Positions 21,603 to 32,181 of a stretch of 64,000 nucleotides of DNA are shown piece after piece. Made by a program: the position numbers and the translations under genes. How positions within the stretch are numbered: the first letter of the stretch is position 1; each line of letters starts with the position of its first letter. This DNA is from Phytophthora colocasiae (lineage: Eukaryota; Oomycota; Peronosporomycetes; Peronosporales; Peronosporaceae): positions 1-64,000 of the forward strand of contig JAGKQI010000053.1 in NCBI GenBank assembly GCA_018806915.1, in the 5' to 3' direction. The notes below the pieces were generated by a model. That model was given only the letters and a program-made list of their open reading frames with translations. It made no database searches and was not told the DNA's origin.

Positions 21603-22694
21603 ATGCGGTTGGAGAATCCGCCGACGAGTGCGTCGGCGTTGACCGCACTTCCAACGATGAGTTGGAAGCGCTTCGCACGAGACTTGTACGATGGACGCAT
21701 CGAACAATTTTGCATTCTCTCGGATATCGAGAGAGTGGAGCGCGAGGCCGAAGAGCTGAAGCAGCTCGTCGTCGATGGGATCACTGAGGGTGATGACTCC
21801 CTCAGTGCGAAGACTAAGAAGCAGCGCTTCGAGGAGCAGAGTTGGGACTCGTTGAGGTCGTGTCCCTACTACGAAGTTCTGCGGGAGTACAAGGATGTAC
21901 TCCCGGACGAGATTCCTTCGGAGCTTCCGAAGGATAAGGGCGTACAGCACGAGATTGATCTCGTGCCGGGCACGAAGTACTGTGTTACACGGCAGTGGCC
22001 ACTGCCGCGTGAACAAGTGCAAGCGATCGACGACTTCTTTGAAAGTCGTCGTCTTGCAGGTCAAGTGCGGGAGTCAAAGTCCCCGCACAGTGCCCCAACG
22101 TTCTGTGTTAAGAAACCACAGGGCGGCTGGCGCATCGTTCATGCGTACAACAAGTTGAACGATGCGACGATACCGGCGCAGACGCCGATACCGCGAAAAG
22201 ATGTTATCATCGATTCGATGGCCTTGAGCACTATCTTCAGTGCTCTAGATCTGCGTGATGGATTCTATCAGATCCTCATGCGTGAGAGGGACATCCCTCT
22301 CACTGCGGTAAGCACTCCAAGCGGTATGCTTTGGGAGTGGCTCGTCATGCCGCAGGGGCTTAAGAACGCCCCTGCGACGTTCAATAGATGCGTGACACAT
22401 CTATTGCGCTCGGTGCGCGACTTCGCACCGAGCTACTTCGACGACGTGTTCGTCCACAGCCGGGCTGTGAACGGGAAGACGGACATTGAGATGCACAAGG
22501 TGCATCTCCGGAAGCTGCTAGAGCTTATGAGGAAACATAAGCTCTATGCGAACCTGAAGAAGTGTATCTTCGGGGCGAGCGAGATACCCGTGCTGGGGTG
22601 TCTCGTGGGGAAAGACGGCGTGCGCCCTGACCCAGAGAAGGTCAGAGTGATCAATGAATGGCCCACGCCATCCAATGTGAAGGAACTGAGGCAG
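21603..22694 (+). pseudogene. Family B reverse transcriptase, copy B1
   Basis: Opens MRLENPPTSASALTALP and carries the full RT set: VRESKSPHSAPTFCVKKP, GGWRIVHAYNKLN, the catalytic Asp in FSALDLRDGFYQI, MPQGLKNAPATF, the YFDDVFVHS active site (near 22435) and VLGCLVGKDGVRPDPEK. The frame runs on past 22694, but in the wrong phase. Ten bases present in B4 (in CAGTTCCTTGGGCTTGCC) are missing after 22696, cutting RT from RNase H. Through this stretch the DNA is lined with perfect hairpins (see findings). Confidence 0.92.
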
Positions 22695-23605
22695 TTGCCA
22701 CGTACTTATGCAAGTACGTGGAAAACTACGCGGGCAAGATTCGCCCATTGTCACAGCTTCTTAAGAAAGAAGCTGAGTGGATTTGGACGACCGAGTGCGA
22801 GGAGGCATTCGGTGCAGTCAAGCAGGGCTTGACTGAAGCGCCGATCTTGGCCGTGGCGGACCAAGATCGTCCATTCCACGTAGTGTGCGATGCATCCGAC
22901 TTTGCAATCGGATGTGCATTGATGCAACACGATCACGAAGGGCGTGATCGTGTAGTCTACTATCAATCGCGTCAGCTGAAGCCAGCTGAGCGTAACTATC
23001 CCGTACATGACAAGGAGCTCCTTGCCATGAAGTATGCACTCGCAAAGTTCCGAGTGTATCTACTTGGGAGTAGACCGTTCGTGGTCTATACAGACCACGC
23101 ATCATTGCGTACGGCGATTAAGTCGCCGCACATCTCGCAACGTATGGCGAGATGGTTGTCCTTCTTCGCGGAGTACAACTTCCGGGTGGAGTACAAACCC
23201 GGAAGACTCAATGTAGTGGCCGACGCGCTATCGCGTCGACCTGACTATGCGGAGACGGTCGACGCCAACGCTGTTGGCGTCGTGAGGACAAGTGTGCCGT
23301 CGTCAACGCTGATTGACGACGTGAAGAACGCGTATGCAAGGGATGCAGACGCGAAGGGGCTGCTGGAGTTCCTCGCAGCACCTTCCGACGTGGCACGTCG
23401 GAAGCTAACCCCTCATCTTCGAGCTCGTGTACACCGCTATCGTGTACACGAAGGCCTACTGTTGTACAGTGCAGTAGACGACAATGCGGATCGCATTGTC
23501 GTTCCGAATGATCATGACCTCCGGTTGAGGATCATGTTCGAGTATCACGATGCCCCCACGGCAGGGCATCCGGGTCGAGACGACATACACTCTTCTCACG
23601 CGTGA
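22695..23605 (+). pseudogene. Family B RNase H and integrase N-terminus, copy B1
   Basis: RNase H: FHVVCDASDFAIGCALMQ (catalytic Asp present, unlike family A), YYQSRQLKPAERNYPVHDKELL, VYTDHASLRTAI and NVVADALSRRPDY. It is followed by the integrase amino end up to HDAPTAGHPGRD, where two bases are lost relative to B4 near 23579 and the frame ends at 23605. The loss also breaks the 9-bp hairpin that other copies have there. Confidence 0.9.
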
Positions 23606-25245
23606 CTTCTACTGGCACCACCAGTACAAGTGGGTGCGCAAGTACGTACGTGCTTGCGAGGTTTGTCAACGCGTGAAGCCTGCGCAGTTCTCGCAGGCTC
23701 CTCTTCAATCACTACCGACTCCGTCGGAGTGTTGGCAGTCCATGTCCATGGACTTTGTCTTCGGTCTTCCGCTTGACAGCAAGCGGAGGACGGGCATCGT
23801 TGTCTTTGTGGACCGATTCAGCAAGATGGTTCATCTTGCTGCCGTCCCGGCTACTGTTACAGCCGCGCAGACTGCGCGACTGTTTGTTGACATGGTGTTC
23901 AAACACCATGGCATGCCGCTCGACATTGTGTCGGACCGTGATCCACGCTTCACAGCGCGGTTCTGGCAAGAAGTGTTTACACTTCTTGGTTCACAGTTAT
24001 CAATGTCGACTGCGGATCATCCGCAGACGGACGGACAGACCGAACGTGTCAACCGTGTATTGGGTGACACGTTGAAGAGCTACGCTCACTCGTTCCCGCA
24101 TTGGAGCGAGTGCTTGCCGATGGCAGAGTTTGCCATCAACAACTCGGTGCATGCCTCGACAGGGCATACACCGTTCTACGTGAACGCCATGAGGCATCCA
24201 CGATTGCCGAGCATGCTCGGCAGGGTAGCTTCCTCCTTAAGTGGGGGAGGATCTACGGTTGCGTCCGAACAACCGCAGAATGCAACTGATAGCAGCACAC
24301 TATCAGCTGCGGTGACGCGTGCGACGTCTCGTTCGAGCAGGAACGAGCGCGCGATGTCTGTGCCGGGCACAGACATGAGAGATGATAGCGAGCAGGCAGG
24401 GCCTGCTGCTGACAAGGGCGACAAGCTGAAAGAATTCAGCTCGGGTGCGCTAGACTTTGTCCAGCGAAGACAAGCCGTCATACGGTTTGTCCAGGATGCT
24501 ATCGCAGCTTCTGTCGATCGACAGAAGCTGAACGCAGATAATGTTGGTAGGGGCAACATAAATGAATTCAAATTGGGTTCATTGGTTTTGTTAGCTACGC
24601 AAAACCTACCTAAACATGCAGTGTCTGACTTTGGAGCAAGCAAGCTTGCTCCAAGATTCATTGGGCCGTTCAAAGTACTTGAACGGCACGGCAACGCGTA
24701 CCGGCTGGACATACCGTCCAGCATGAGGATCCACCCGACCTTCTACGTCGGGCGGTTGAAGCCGTACGTGCAGCACGGGCTACCTATGGCTGGTAGTCCG
24801 GCTGAGCAGTGCGAGAGGTCGATCAACCGGCTCACTCTTGTCCCAAGATCGGACGAGAGGTTCGAGGCAGTCTGAGCTGCCTCGCAGACCTCAGCACGGA
24901 GGACACGAACCTCCTGCTTCAGAGCCGCTATCTCAGCGCTCTGTGTCTGCTCCAGCGCAGCAACTCGATCGTGCAGGGCACGATCGTCATGGTCATAGCG
25001 TTGACCACGCGGAGGGAGTGTTCCCACCCCCTCCGCCGCCGTTGCGCGACGCGCGTGGAGCGATCCGCTGGATTGTTGAGCGGATCGTGGCTCATAAGAG
25101 AACGAACTCTCAAGGGGTTCGTTTTCGTATTCGTTGGAGAGGATTTCCTCCCCATCGAGATACGTGGGAGCCGCGGAACGTCCTGATGGAGGACGTTCCG
25201 GAAATGGTGAGGGCGTACGAAGCCCACCATAACTTGCAGGGGTAA
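23550..25245 (+). pseudogene. Family B integrase core, GPF module and chromodomain, copy B1
   Basis: Zinc-finger end CEVCQRVK. Catalytic Asp in SMDFVFGLP, Asp in DIVSDRDPRF and Glu in QTDGQTERVNRV make the DDE triad. The GPF-type module is RFIGPFKVLERHGNAYRLD with FYVGRLKPYV. Near 24830 a deletion relative to B4 changes frame. The tail (24838-25245) then gives a Pro-rich linker and the chromodomain (AIRWIVERIVAHKRTNSQG, FRIRWRGFPPHRDTWEPRN). The last 500 bp are also read on the other strand as the asORF. Confidence 0.88.
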
Positions 25246-25510
25246 GCCCTGCACGAGGAGTGCTGCGGTTAACCACAGCACTCGGAGCCTCGCGTGGCAC
25301 AATACGACCACGGAGCTCCTTGATGTGATCGGGTACACGGACGACCGTGTACTCCAGGAGATCACTTTCGGTGAGACGTGTTGCCAAAGGTTGGCAACAC
25401 GGACAGGGTGTGCCAAAGGGAACGGCACATGGGATCCCCGCTTCCATGGACTGATCATGGAGGCGTTCACACTTACCACGCGTAGTGTAAGTGTAGTAGC
25501 GATCGCGAGC
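24743..25510 (-). pseudogene. Family B asORF, C-terminal fragment, copy B1
   Basis: The minus-strand reading frame covers the DRYYTYTTRGKCERLHDQ region to the C-terminal coiled coil (AALEQTQSAEIAALKQEVRV). The N-terminal 260 residues are gone because family A sequence replaces them at about 25510. The codon that is TAG in B3 and B4 is a Gln codon here. The last residues differ from B2 because of a deletion shared with B3 (near 24827). Confidence 0.85.
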
Positions 25511-26383
25511 CGCGCTAAGTCGGACGACGAAAACCAAGTGGGCGGATCTGTTGGACAGTTTCCAGACCCAATATTGTGGATTGGGTACGTCGGTTGTGTG
25601 GCAATATTACCATGCCCGCAAACGGTCCGAAGAAACCCCTCTTGATTACCTTTATCGGCTCAAAACTCAAGATCAAGGACGGGAGCCCCAAGGCTCGTCG
25701 GGAACACGTCGATCATTATATCGAGACATTGGGTGATCCCGAACTAGTCGATCGGCTGACCTTGCTTCGGCTCACGGATGTCGAGGATCTGGAGGAAGTG
25801 CTTCGCACGCGAGAGAGAGCAAAAAGCAGACAGCGTAAGTCCGCATTCGGCTCGAAATATCGGCAGAAGATACCCGCTAGCGCCTCAACAGCGCCAGCTC
25901 GGGCTGTGGTGCGCGCGATTCAGGCCCATGATCCAAGTTCAGAGTCAGAAGAAGTCTCAGGATCGGACGGATCCGACTCCGAAGGCGATCTCCGGAGGAT
26001 ATATCTCGCTGCGGCAGATGACAAGTCAACCGGTACTGGGGGCGTTCCCCACCAGGCGGATCAACCACAATCTCACGCGAACACGCACGATCGGAGCCGG
26101 ATCTCGGATCGTCGCAGCTCGCCGGATCGATCGGAGCCGCTGTTCGCACTGCGGGTCCCGGAAACACACAGATCTGGACTGTTGGAGGCGTCTAACCTGT
26201 GATAAGTGCGGGAAAAGGGGTCACCCAACGGATCGCTGCCTATATACCAGCCGTGGTTGTGGGGAGATCCATGAAGCTGGAGAATGCCCCATGGAGGAAT
26301 TCTACAACCAGATCCGCAAGTGGTACGACCCGACCCGACATGCCGGATTGTTCCCCGAGAAGGTGGAAAAGATGTTAAACTAG
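25511..26383 (+). pseudogene. Family A gag (C-terminal half), copy A2
   Basis: Matches A3 gag from its SFQTQYCGLG region on. Visible are HVDHYIETLGDPEL, an acidic Ser-rich stretch (SSESEEVSGSDGSDSEGD) and three zinc knuckles: CSHCGSRKHTDLDC, CDKCGKRGHPTDRC and a third reading SRGCGEIHEAGEC. In the third, the first Cys found in A3 is Ser. The frame shifts near 25640 and 26100. The last codons are ATG TTA AAC TAG. Confidence 0.85.
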
Positions 26384-26420
26384 GACGCTCGCCGGTTTGG
26401 AAACCGGTACGAGCCGAGCG
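26374..26420 (+). promoter_or_regulatory. Candidate -1 ribosomal frameshift signal, gag/protease junction (A2)
   Basis: GTTAAAC (26374-26380) directly precedes the gag TAG (26381-26383). After 5 nt comes a hairpin: CGCTCG (26386-26391), CCGGTTT (26392-26398), GG, AAACCGG (26401-26407), a 7-nt bulge and CGAGCG (26415-26420). The protease frame is -1 relative to gag and is already open at 26284. GTTAAAC is a known slippery heptamer in arteriviruses. The same arrangement is at 45601-45647. Confidence 0.7.
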
Positions 26421-27691
26421 TTCTGAGTACTGCATCTATGCATATGTGAACAAGAAATCGAAAGATCAAGATAGGGAGAATTCGGATCTGCGCGGTAATA
26501 CATGTAAGTTGCATTCGTATACTGCTAAGATCGCGAGCCTTCCCCAGGTCGATGAGTTCTCTCGATCTGGTGCGGAGGTGGCCTTGGATCTCAAGGAAGG
26601 AGAATCCAGGGGGTATTGGAAATATCACGCACCAGGAAAATGGTTCCGCCAAGCCAAGATCTCAGGCAAGATCAATCATGAAAGAGCAATCTTGCTTCTG
26701 GACACTGGCGCCGAGGTATCCATCTTGGATACCGCCTTTGCTCGTAAGGTTGGGTGCCACTTTGACAGTAGTCAGAGACAGGAGTGTGTTGGGATCGGGG
26801 ATAATGTGTACACCACCGAAGGGAGAACGAGGATCAAGATCACGCTTGCGGGATACTTGGTCTACTTTTTCGATATTTGGATCGGGGATCTATCCGGACA
26901 AGATGCGATCCTGGGCATGGATTTCATGATCCTGGCTGGGGTCTGGATGGATCTAGCGAAGGGATCGATGTGCTTCTGGGGATTCCACTTAGTGGTCGTA
27001 AGAGGTTGTATGGGGAGAAGGTGAGATCAGTCAAACTGGAGGAAGACCTGCATATCCCAGTCGGGGCATCCGAGAAGATCGCATCGAGAGTGAAACTATC
27101 GGCAACGGAGAAGTTGTGGGTAATCAAAGGCGATCGATGGGTACCTACTGTGGTAGAAGGCCCCGGTAGGGCTCGGTACTTGAGGATCACGAATCTTGGG
27201 GAAAACCCCTGCGACTGGATCACCGATTACATGTCGGAATGGTACTTGACCAAGAAAAAGTGCCTCAATCCCCCGGGTTTGTGTCGATCGGATCCCGACG
27301 CTACAGGGAATGGCAGAATCTAGCTCTGGAAGTGACTGTGGACGCAAGACCAGAACCTCAGGAATCTGTGGAGACCCCCTTACCGTCGGTCGAACGGCCG
27401 ACCTACGTTACGCCGCGATCCATACTCCGTCGAGGTAGGACGACCAAAACCAATCTTGATCCTGCACCGATATCGACATTGGAACTACGATCACCAACCC
27501 GATCGACCGATGCAGCCGAAGTCAAGGTCGCTTTCCTCGAACCCAAACAGGATCCCATGGACACCCCACCGATTACGATCTGTTCCGACAGGACCCCGAG
27601 TGGCGAAGCTGGGGGCGGTGAGACGGATGTGAGCTTGCCAGATCAGGCCCCAGATCGGACAGACCAGACATGTGAAGAGGAGATTGGGTAA
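26384..27691 (+). pseudogene. Family A protease and protease-RT linker, copy A2
   Basis: The frame, open since 26284, holds the retropepsin motif LLLDTGAEVSILD (near 26695-26735) and the second motif DAILGMDFM near 26905-26930. So it is a full-length protease fold, normally acting as a dimer. A frameshift near 26970 leads to a second frame (to 27323) and another near 27250 to a third (to 27691), which holds the Pro/Thr-rich linker. The last ends in CEEEIG. About 165 bp of linker present in A0 are missing. Confidence 0.82.
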
Positions 27692-29115
27692 AAGCAGAAA
27701 GTGGCGATTTTTCAGCCGAGGATCTAGCCGATAGCCTCGCAGTAGTACCAGAGATCCAGATCTCCACCACCAAAGAAGTCAGGATTGAAGATCTGCAAGT
27801 AGGAAATCCGGGATCGGCTACCCCGGAGGAGATCGAGAAACTTCGACAGATCATTTGGAAGAAACGACATCTCCTGATCGGGAGAGGAAACGCACTTCCT
27901 CCGGCGGCTAAGGGTGTTATATGTGACATCGACGTGGGAGACGCAAGGCCGATTGCACAACGAGTCCGGAAGGTGGCACCACAATTCCGCGAAAAAGTAT
28001 CAGATCTTATTAAAGGACTCCTAGCCGCCAAAATCATCCGGCCTTCGACCTCGCCATGGGCATCTCCGATCGTGGTGATCATCAAGAAGAATGGTGTAGA
28101 CATTCGGTTATGCATCGATTATCGGCTGGTGAACAGCCTCACGAGACTGATGATCTACCCGATGCCCTTGATCAATGACCTGCTGGAGGATCTCGACAAG
28201 GTTCTGTGGTATTGTTCGCTGGACATGACCAGCGGATTCTGGGTCGTGTCTATGACTGACCGAGCTCGCGCGATCTCGGTTTTCATCACCCCATTCGGCC
28301 TCTTCGAGAGGAATCGCATGCCCTTCGGATTGAAGAACGCTCCCCAGATCTACCAACGTCTCGTAGACAATGCTCTGTATGGATTTCTGAAGATCTCCCA
28401 GTCGGGAGATGCGGAAGGCTCTGCAGATGTGTTCGAATCAGGGATACAGGAGAATCCTGGTCGCCCGTCGGTGCTGGGACGAAGATCATACATCGACGAC
28501 ATCTTGATCACATCGAGATCGTGGGATCAGATGTGCGAACGAGTAGAAGATCTGCTGGAGGCCCGTGATAAGTGGAACCTCTCGATTAGTGTGGCAAAAA
28601 GCTTCTGGGGCATGGATAAGGTGGAATTTCTTGGGCATAAGGTATCGATCGATGGACGGGAGGCAAACCCGAAGGACCTGAAATCCCTGACGGATCTACC
28701 GTTCCCAGGGTCGCTCCGATCTATGCAGTCCTTCTTGGGGAGCCTGAACTACTATAGTCGGTTCATCGAAAATTATGCGATCCACGCATCGGTTCTGTAT
28801 GAACTACGTGAAGTGGAGTTCGCAGAGCTGAGGAGGCGACCGGATCTACAGAAGATCATGGATAGGAAGGACCCGATCTCCCGCGACCCTATTAAGCTAA
28901 GGTCCGATCAGGATGGATTGCGAGACATCTCGGCTAAAGAAAGCGATAGTGCCCCGGACCCAAACCTGGGGGTCATGTCTTCCTCCGGATCAAGCGAAAT
29001 TAGGGTTACCACGGGACCCAAGACGGATGATGAGAGGTGGAGTAGAGCACCTGCGGGTCCCACGGTTCGACGTCCGCAGCCGCCAAGGTACGCTGCCGAT
29101 CGTAACCTGGGATGA
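27676..29115 (+). pseudogene. Family A reverse transcriptase, copy A2 (longest intact A RT)
   Basis: Open from 27676 for about 480 codons without a clear ATG near the start, as expected for an internal pol domain. Motifs: EIEKLRQIIWKKRHLL, RLCIDYRLVN, CSLDMTSGFW (catalytic Asp), MPFGLKNAPQIY, YIDDILITS (28489-28515) and FLGSLNYYSRFIE. Between GFLKIS and YIDD is an unusual insertion of about 35 residues (28395-28488). A0 has a related insertion. The end (from about 29000) diverges and may belong to the junction with A1. The fold is complete, but flanking frameshifts isolate it. Confidence 0.88.
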
Positions 29116-30136
29116 AAGAGGCGACCGGGAACAGAGGTGGTTGGAGCCCGAGAGGAGGCGACGGCGGTGACGGGGAACCCGGGGGCGATCCCGGAGACGA
29201 CGGGTCCGGTCCATCCGGAGATGGGCTTGATCCGTCCGGAGACTCCGATCCACGAGCGCCAGAAGATCTTCCTCTCGGAACCTGGCCGGATTCCCTTCGA
29301 GCCGACGAAATAGACCGTTGACGAGCCATGCGTAGGGCATCCTCATCCTACGCGATCTTAGCCTTTAGGGCAATGAACGCCTCGTCCGATCGGGCAGTAT
29401 TCGATTGTGGGCCTGATTGCCAACTCTTTGGCCAAACAGTTGTTGATCCCCTCGGGTTGGCTGTTCCCTTCTCGGATGCAGGCTGGGCTCGCACCGACTC
29501 CCGGCACCGACTATCTCAACGAGTTGATCACGGGCGTAAACGTGCTCGATCTGATGGCCCGGGAACCATGGAGCGACTTCACGAATCCGGGGCCCCTCAC
29601 GTTCAACCTCGATCTACACGAGAGGGAGAGAACACCCCTCGCGGCCTTAGCTACCACTTATCGCGTCTTGGAAGAACGGCACCGTCAGGCGTTTTGGGGG
29701 CCACCCACAATCTCGAAATCACCTCTGCCATGCAAGTCGCGGATCTCGAACTGCAGCAGTACTACGCTGCTCGCAAGGCCAGACGGAGTCGCGCGGGTCC
29801 GCTTGGCGTCAATTCCTCGCCTCCTTCCCCGCCATGATGCGCAATCAGTGGTTTGACCTCGACATCTTACTGGATCCGTTCTTCCTTCACCTCCCCATCC
29901 CCACAGTGGATGCTGTTCGTTGGTATCCCGGTGTGGTCTCTCGGCGTGCCAACCGGGCGGATCCCAACGCGAACGTTCCAGAGCCAGCGAACCTGATCGA
30001 GGCTCTGGAGGAGAGTGATGAGGCGGATCCGTGGCGTAACCAGTATCGGAGTGACCCAGTCAACCATCCTGCTACCAGGATTCCCCGCCTTCTCGGTCAG
30101 TTCGATCCTCCTCCTGCTGGGGCAGCCTCCCCGTAA
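29116..30136 (+). pseudogene. Family A asORF, C-terminal part, copy A1
   Basis: Starts in a Gly/Asp/Pro-rich linker (GDGGDGEPGGDPGDDGSG). The globular domain follows, matching A0 5909-5136 read on the other strand: LIANSLAKQLLIPSGW, LNELITGVNVLDLM, FDLDILLDPFFLHLP, VRWYPGVVSRRANR and RIPRLLGQFDPPP. Two frameshifts (near 29700 and 29810) and one upstream of 29407 break it. It stops at 30136, convergent with pol and not overlapping it. Conservation of W, Y and P between A0 and A1 suggests it was a real protein. Confidence 0.7.
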
Positions 30137-30537
30137 GTCGTGCTTAGACTTCTAACTGCCGGAACCGCGATCGCCTGCAACAAGGCACGAGGTTTCCCCC
30201 TGGTCCGGACCCGGAACCCCCCAGCTAGGGCTGTTCAGCATACTTCACATTTCCATTCGTAATTCTCGTAATCCGTTCGTGATTCTCGTAATCTCCATTC
30301 CCACAGTCATTCCCATCCTACTCCATCGTTTTGAGAACGTGATCCTCCTTCATCTCCATCTCGACATTCAGGATCACCTTTCTCCGACGTCAAATTCCCT
30401 GCTCACATGCATATACACACATATAAAATTCTCGCCCTGATCTGGGTTTTACTCCACATCAGCTTCCTCGATCACGGTGAGGCAACCCTGTTGTCTCACC
30501 CGACATCAACCTACATCTCTTCATGTGACTGCATCAC
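30137..30537. other. Spacer between A1 asORF and pol
   Basis: About 400 bp between the two stop codons. It contains the near-repeat CATTCGTAATTCTCGTAATC / CGTTCGTGATTCTCGTAATC (about 30254-30293) and an AT-rich patch ATATACACACATATAAAA near 30410-30428. No gene seen. Probably the 3' end zone of both transcripts. Confidence 0.45.
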
Positions 30538-31198
30538 TTAAAACCGGTTCCGGTTCACATGATTCCGCAGGAACGCACTTAATATAGCTCCACAGGTGAG
30601 ATCAGCTTCATCGACCCAAGTCGGTTCGTCGTAGCCGACCCAATGCACCAGAAACTCCCGGTAGATTCTGCCATAGCGGGTCCTTTTCCCGCACCGCATA
30701 TCGGAAATTCGCTCGACCTCATACTCATCAGCCTCTAGATCTGGGGTCCAACTATCATCTGGTAGTAGGGTCTCGTCGAAATCCAGGCGATCGGCCTCGT
30801 CTACCGTCAGCTCAACTCGGGGTCGGTCGGGGAAACTCCGCACCAGCTTCAGCTTCAAGACATGAACTATCGGGAATATGGGGTATCCCGATCCCGCAAT
30901 CTCCAGCTTGATCGTGAACTCATTAATCTTCTCTGCTACTCGGAACGGGCCATGACAAGGTGTGCCAAGTTGCGCGCGTAACCCATCCAGGTAGCCAAAC
31001 CCGGGATCCGGCTTCGATTCGGTGAGGATCAATCCCCTCATTATTCTGGTCCGCTCGGTCAGCGATCGCTTCCCGCAATCGGGCATTGACTTGTTCCCGT
31101 GACTGCTGATAGTACCTTTGGACCCTATATCGCCATCGGCGAGGATCGCGATCGTGATGCCTGGTAGACCCAACTGGGATCGTCGCCCCCAACGCCGA
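30538..31198 (-). pseudogene. Family A integrase C-terminus and chromodomain, copy A1
   Basis: The frame reads in from 31272 and stops at 30538. It contains PCHGPFRVAEKINEFTIKLE (GPY/F-like module), then DEYEVERISDMRCGKRTRYG and EFLVHWVGYDEPTWVDEADL (chromodomain). A frameshift near 31195 separates it from the catalytic core, and another lies near 30960. The chromodomain itself is complete and is the last part of pol. Confidence 0.85.
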
Positions 31199-32164
31199 TC
31201 ACGGATCCCAACCGTGTACCAAATAGTGAGGGGTATCTCCCCGTATCTGGTCGTAGGCGGTGTTGATCGCAAACGTTAGCCGCTCTGCGTACTCATCCCA
31301 GTCCTTCTGATCGAGATCTTGGACATACATCTTAATCGTTCTCGTTGCCGTCTGTACCATTCGTTCTGCTGTCCCATTGGCTTGGAGGCGATATGACATC
31401 GTCGCTCGCTGCCGTTGTCCTAATATCCTGTTGAAGGATCGGAAGAAGTCGGACATGAATCCCGGTTCTCGATCGTGTCGGATGATCTCGCTGGCACCAA
31501 ACCTTCGGAACACGCACTCCTCATAGGATTCCGCAACTGTCTGGGCGGATCGGGAGGAACTGGCCTTGGCGACCACATATCCTGTAAACAGATCAACCCA
31601 GATCAGCAACTCAGTGTTGCCCTTATCGGATCTAGGCAAGGACGGTATATGATCCATCGCTATAATCTGAAACGGGAAAGCCGCTTGCAAATTTCCTGGG
31701 GATTCGCCTTGGATAGTAGGTCTACCTTTTCCCGTCTCGCAATCCACACATTCCCCCACATACCTCTGTACGCTCCGATAAAGTCCTCTCCAGTGGAAGT
31801 GACTCCGGATCCGTTGGTAGGTACGTCCGATTCCCTGGTGTCCGCCTTCGAGAGTCATAAGATAATGGTGCTGGACATCCTGTTGTAGCGTCTCTGGGAT
31901 CACCAGCTTCATCAGTCGGTCCCGATCGACGTCCGACCTCGGCGTTGGAGGACAGTAGAAAAGCAGATCGTGTTCGTCCACCTCGTAGTCGGACGCGATC
32001 TTGCTATAGGATCGCAATTCCGCTTGGGTGAGGTCCGTGATCGGCCCGATCAGGTATTTCTTCAATCCCACAATCCAAGTTTCTTCAAACTGCGCTCGCT
32101 TGATCCGATCGATCCTCATCTCTCGGATCAGTTCCTCTTGTAGGACGGCAGCATCCAACCTCAT
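31199..32164 (-). pseudogene. Family A integrase catalytic core, copy A1
   Basis: An open frame of 321 codons. Zinc module: HHYLMTLEGGHQGIGRTY with YVGECVDCETGKG (HHCC). Catalytic residues: Asp in IIAMDHIPSLP, Asp in IIRHDREPGF and Glu in QANGTAERMVQ. It is the best preserved integrase core of family A here. It inserts element cDNA into DNA, but the copy as a whole lacks RT and is cut at both ends. Confidence 0.9.
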
Positions 32165-32181
32165 TCGAGCGGCCCGCGTAG

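Larger units (their letters stand above)
18606..25510 (+). mobile_element. Ty3/gypsy LTR retrotransposon, family B, copy B1 (3' end lost)
   Basis: 5' LTR, gag-protease, hairpin-rich spacer, RT, RNase H, integrase and chromodomain on the plus strand, with the asORF on the minus strand. The copy stops inside the asORF at about 25510, where it joins family A gag. It inserted into the A1 asORF; the five bases before the LTR are CTGCA, and the matching duplication on the far side was not found. Small deletions in protease, RT and integrase break pol. Otherwise it is nearly identical to B2-B4. Confidence 0.9.
25511..29115 (+). mobile_element. Family A fragment A2 (gag to RT)
   Basis: Begins in the middle of gag, directly after B1, and continues through protease and RT. 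RNase H, integrase and LTRs are missing. It ends at about 29050-29115, where sequence of the opposite-facing A1 starts; I could not place that join to the base. It is less decayed than A0. Confidence 0.8.
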
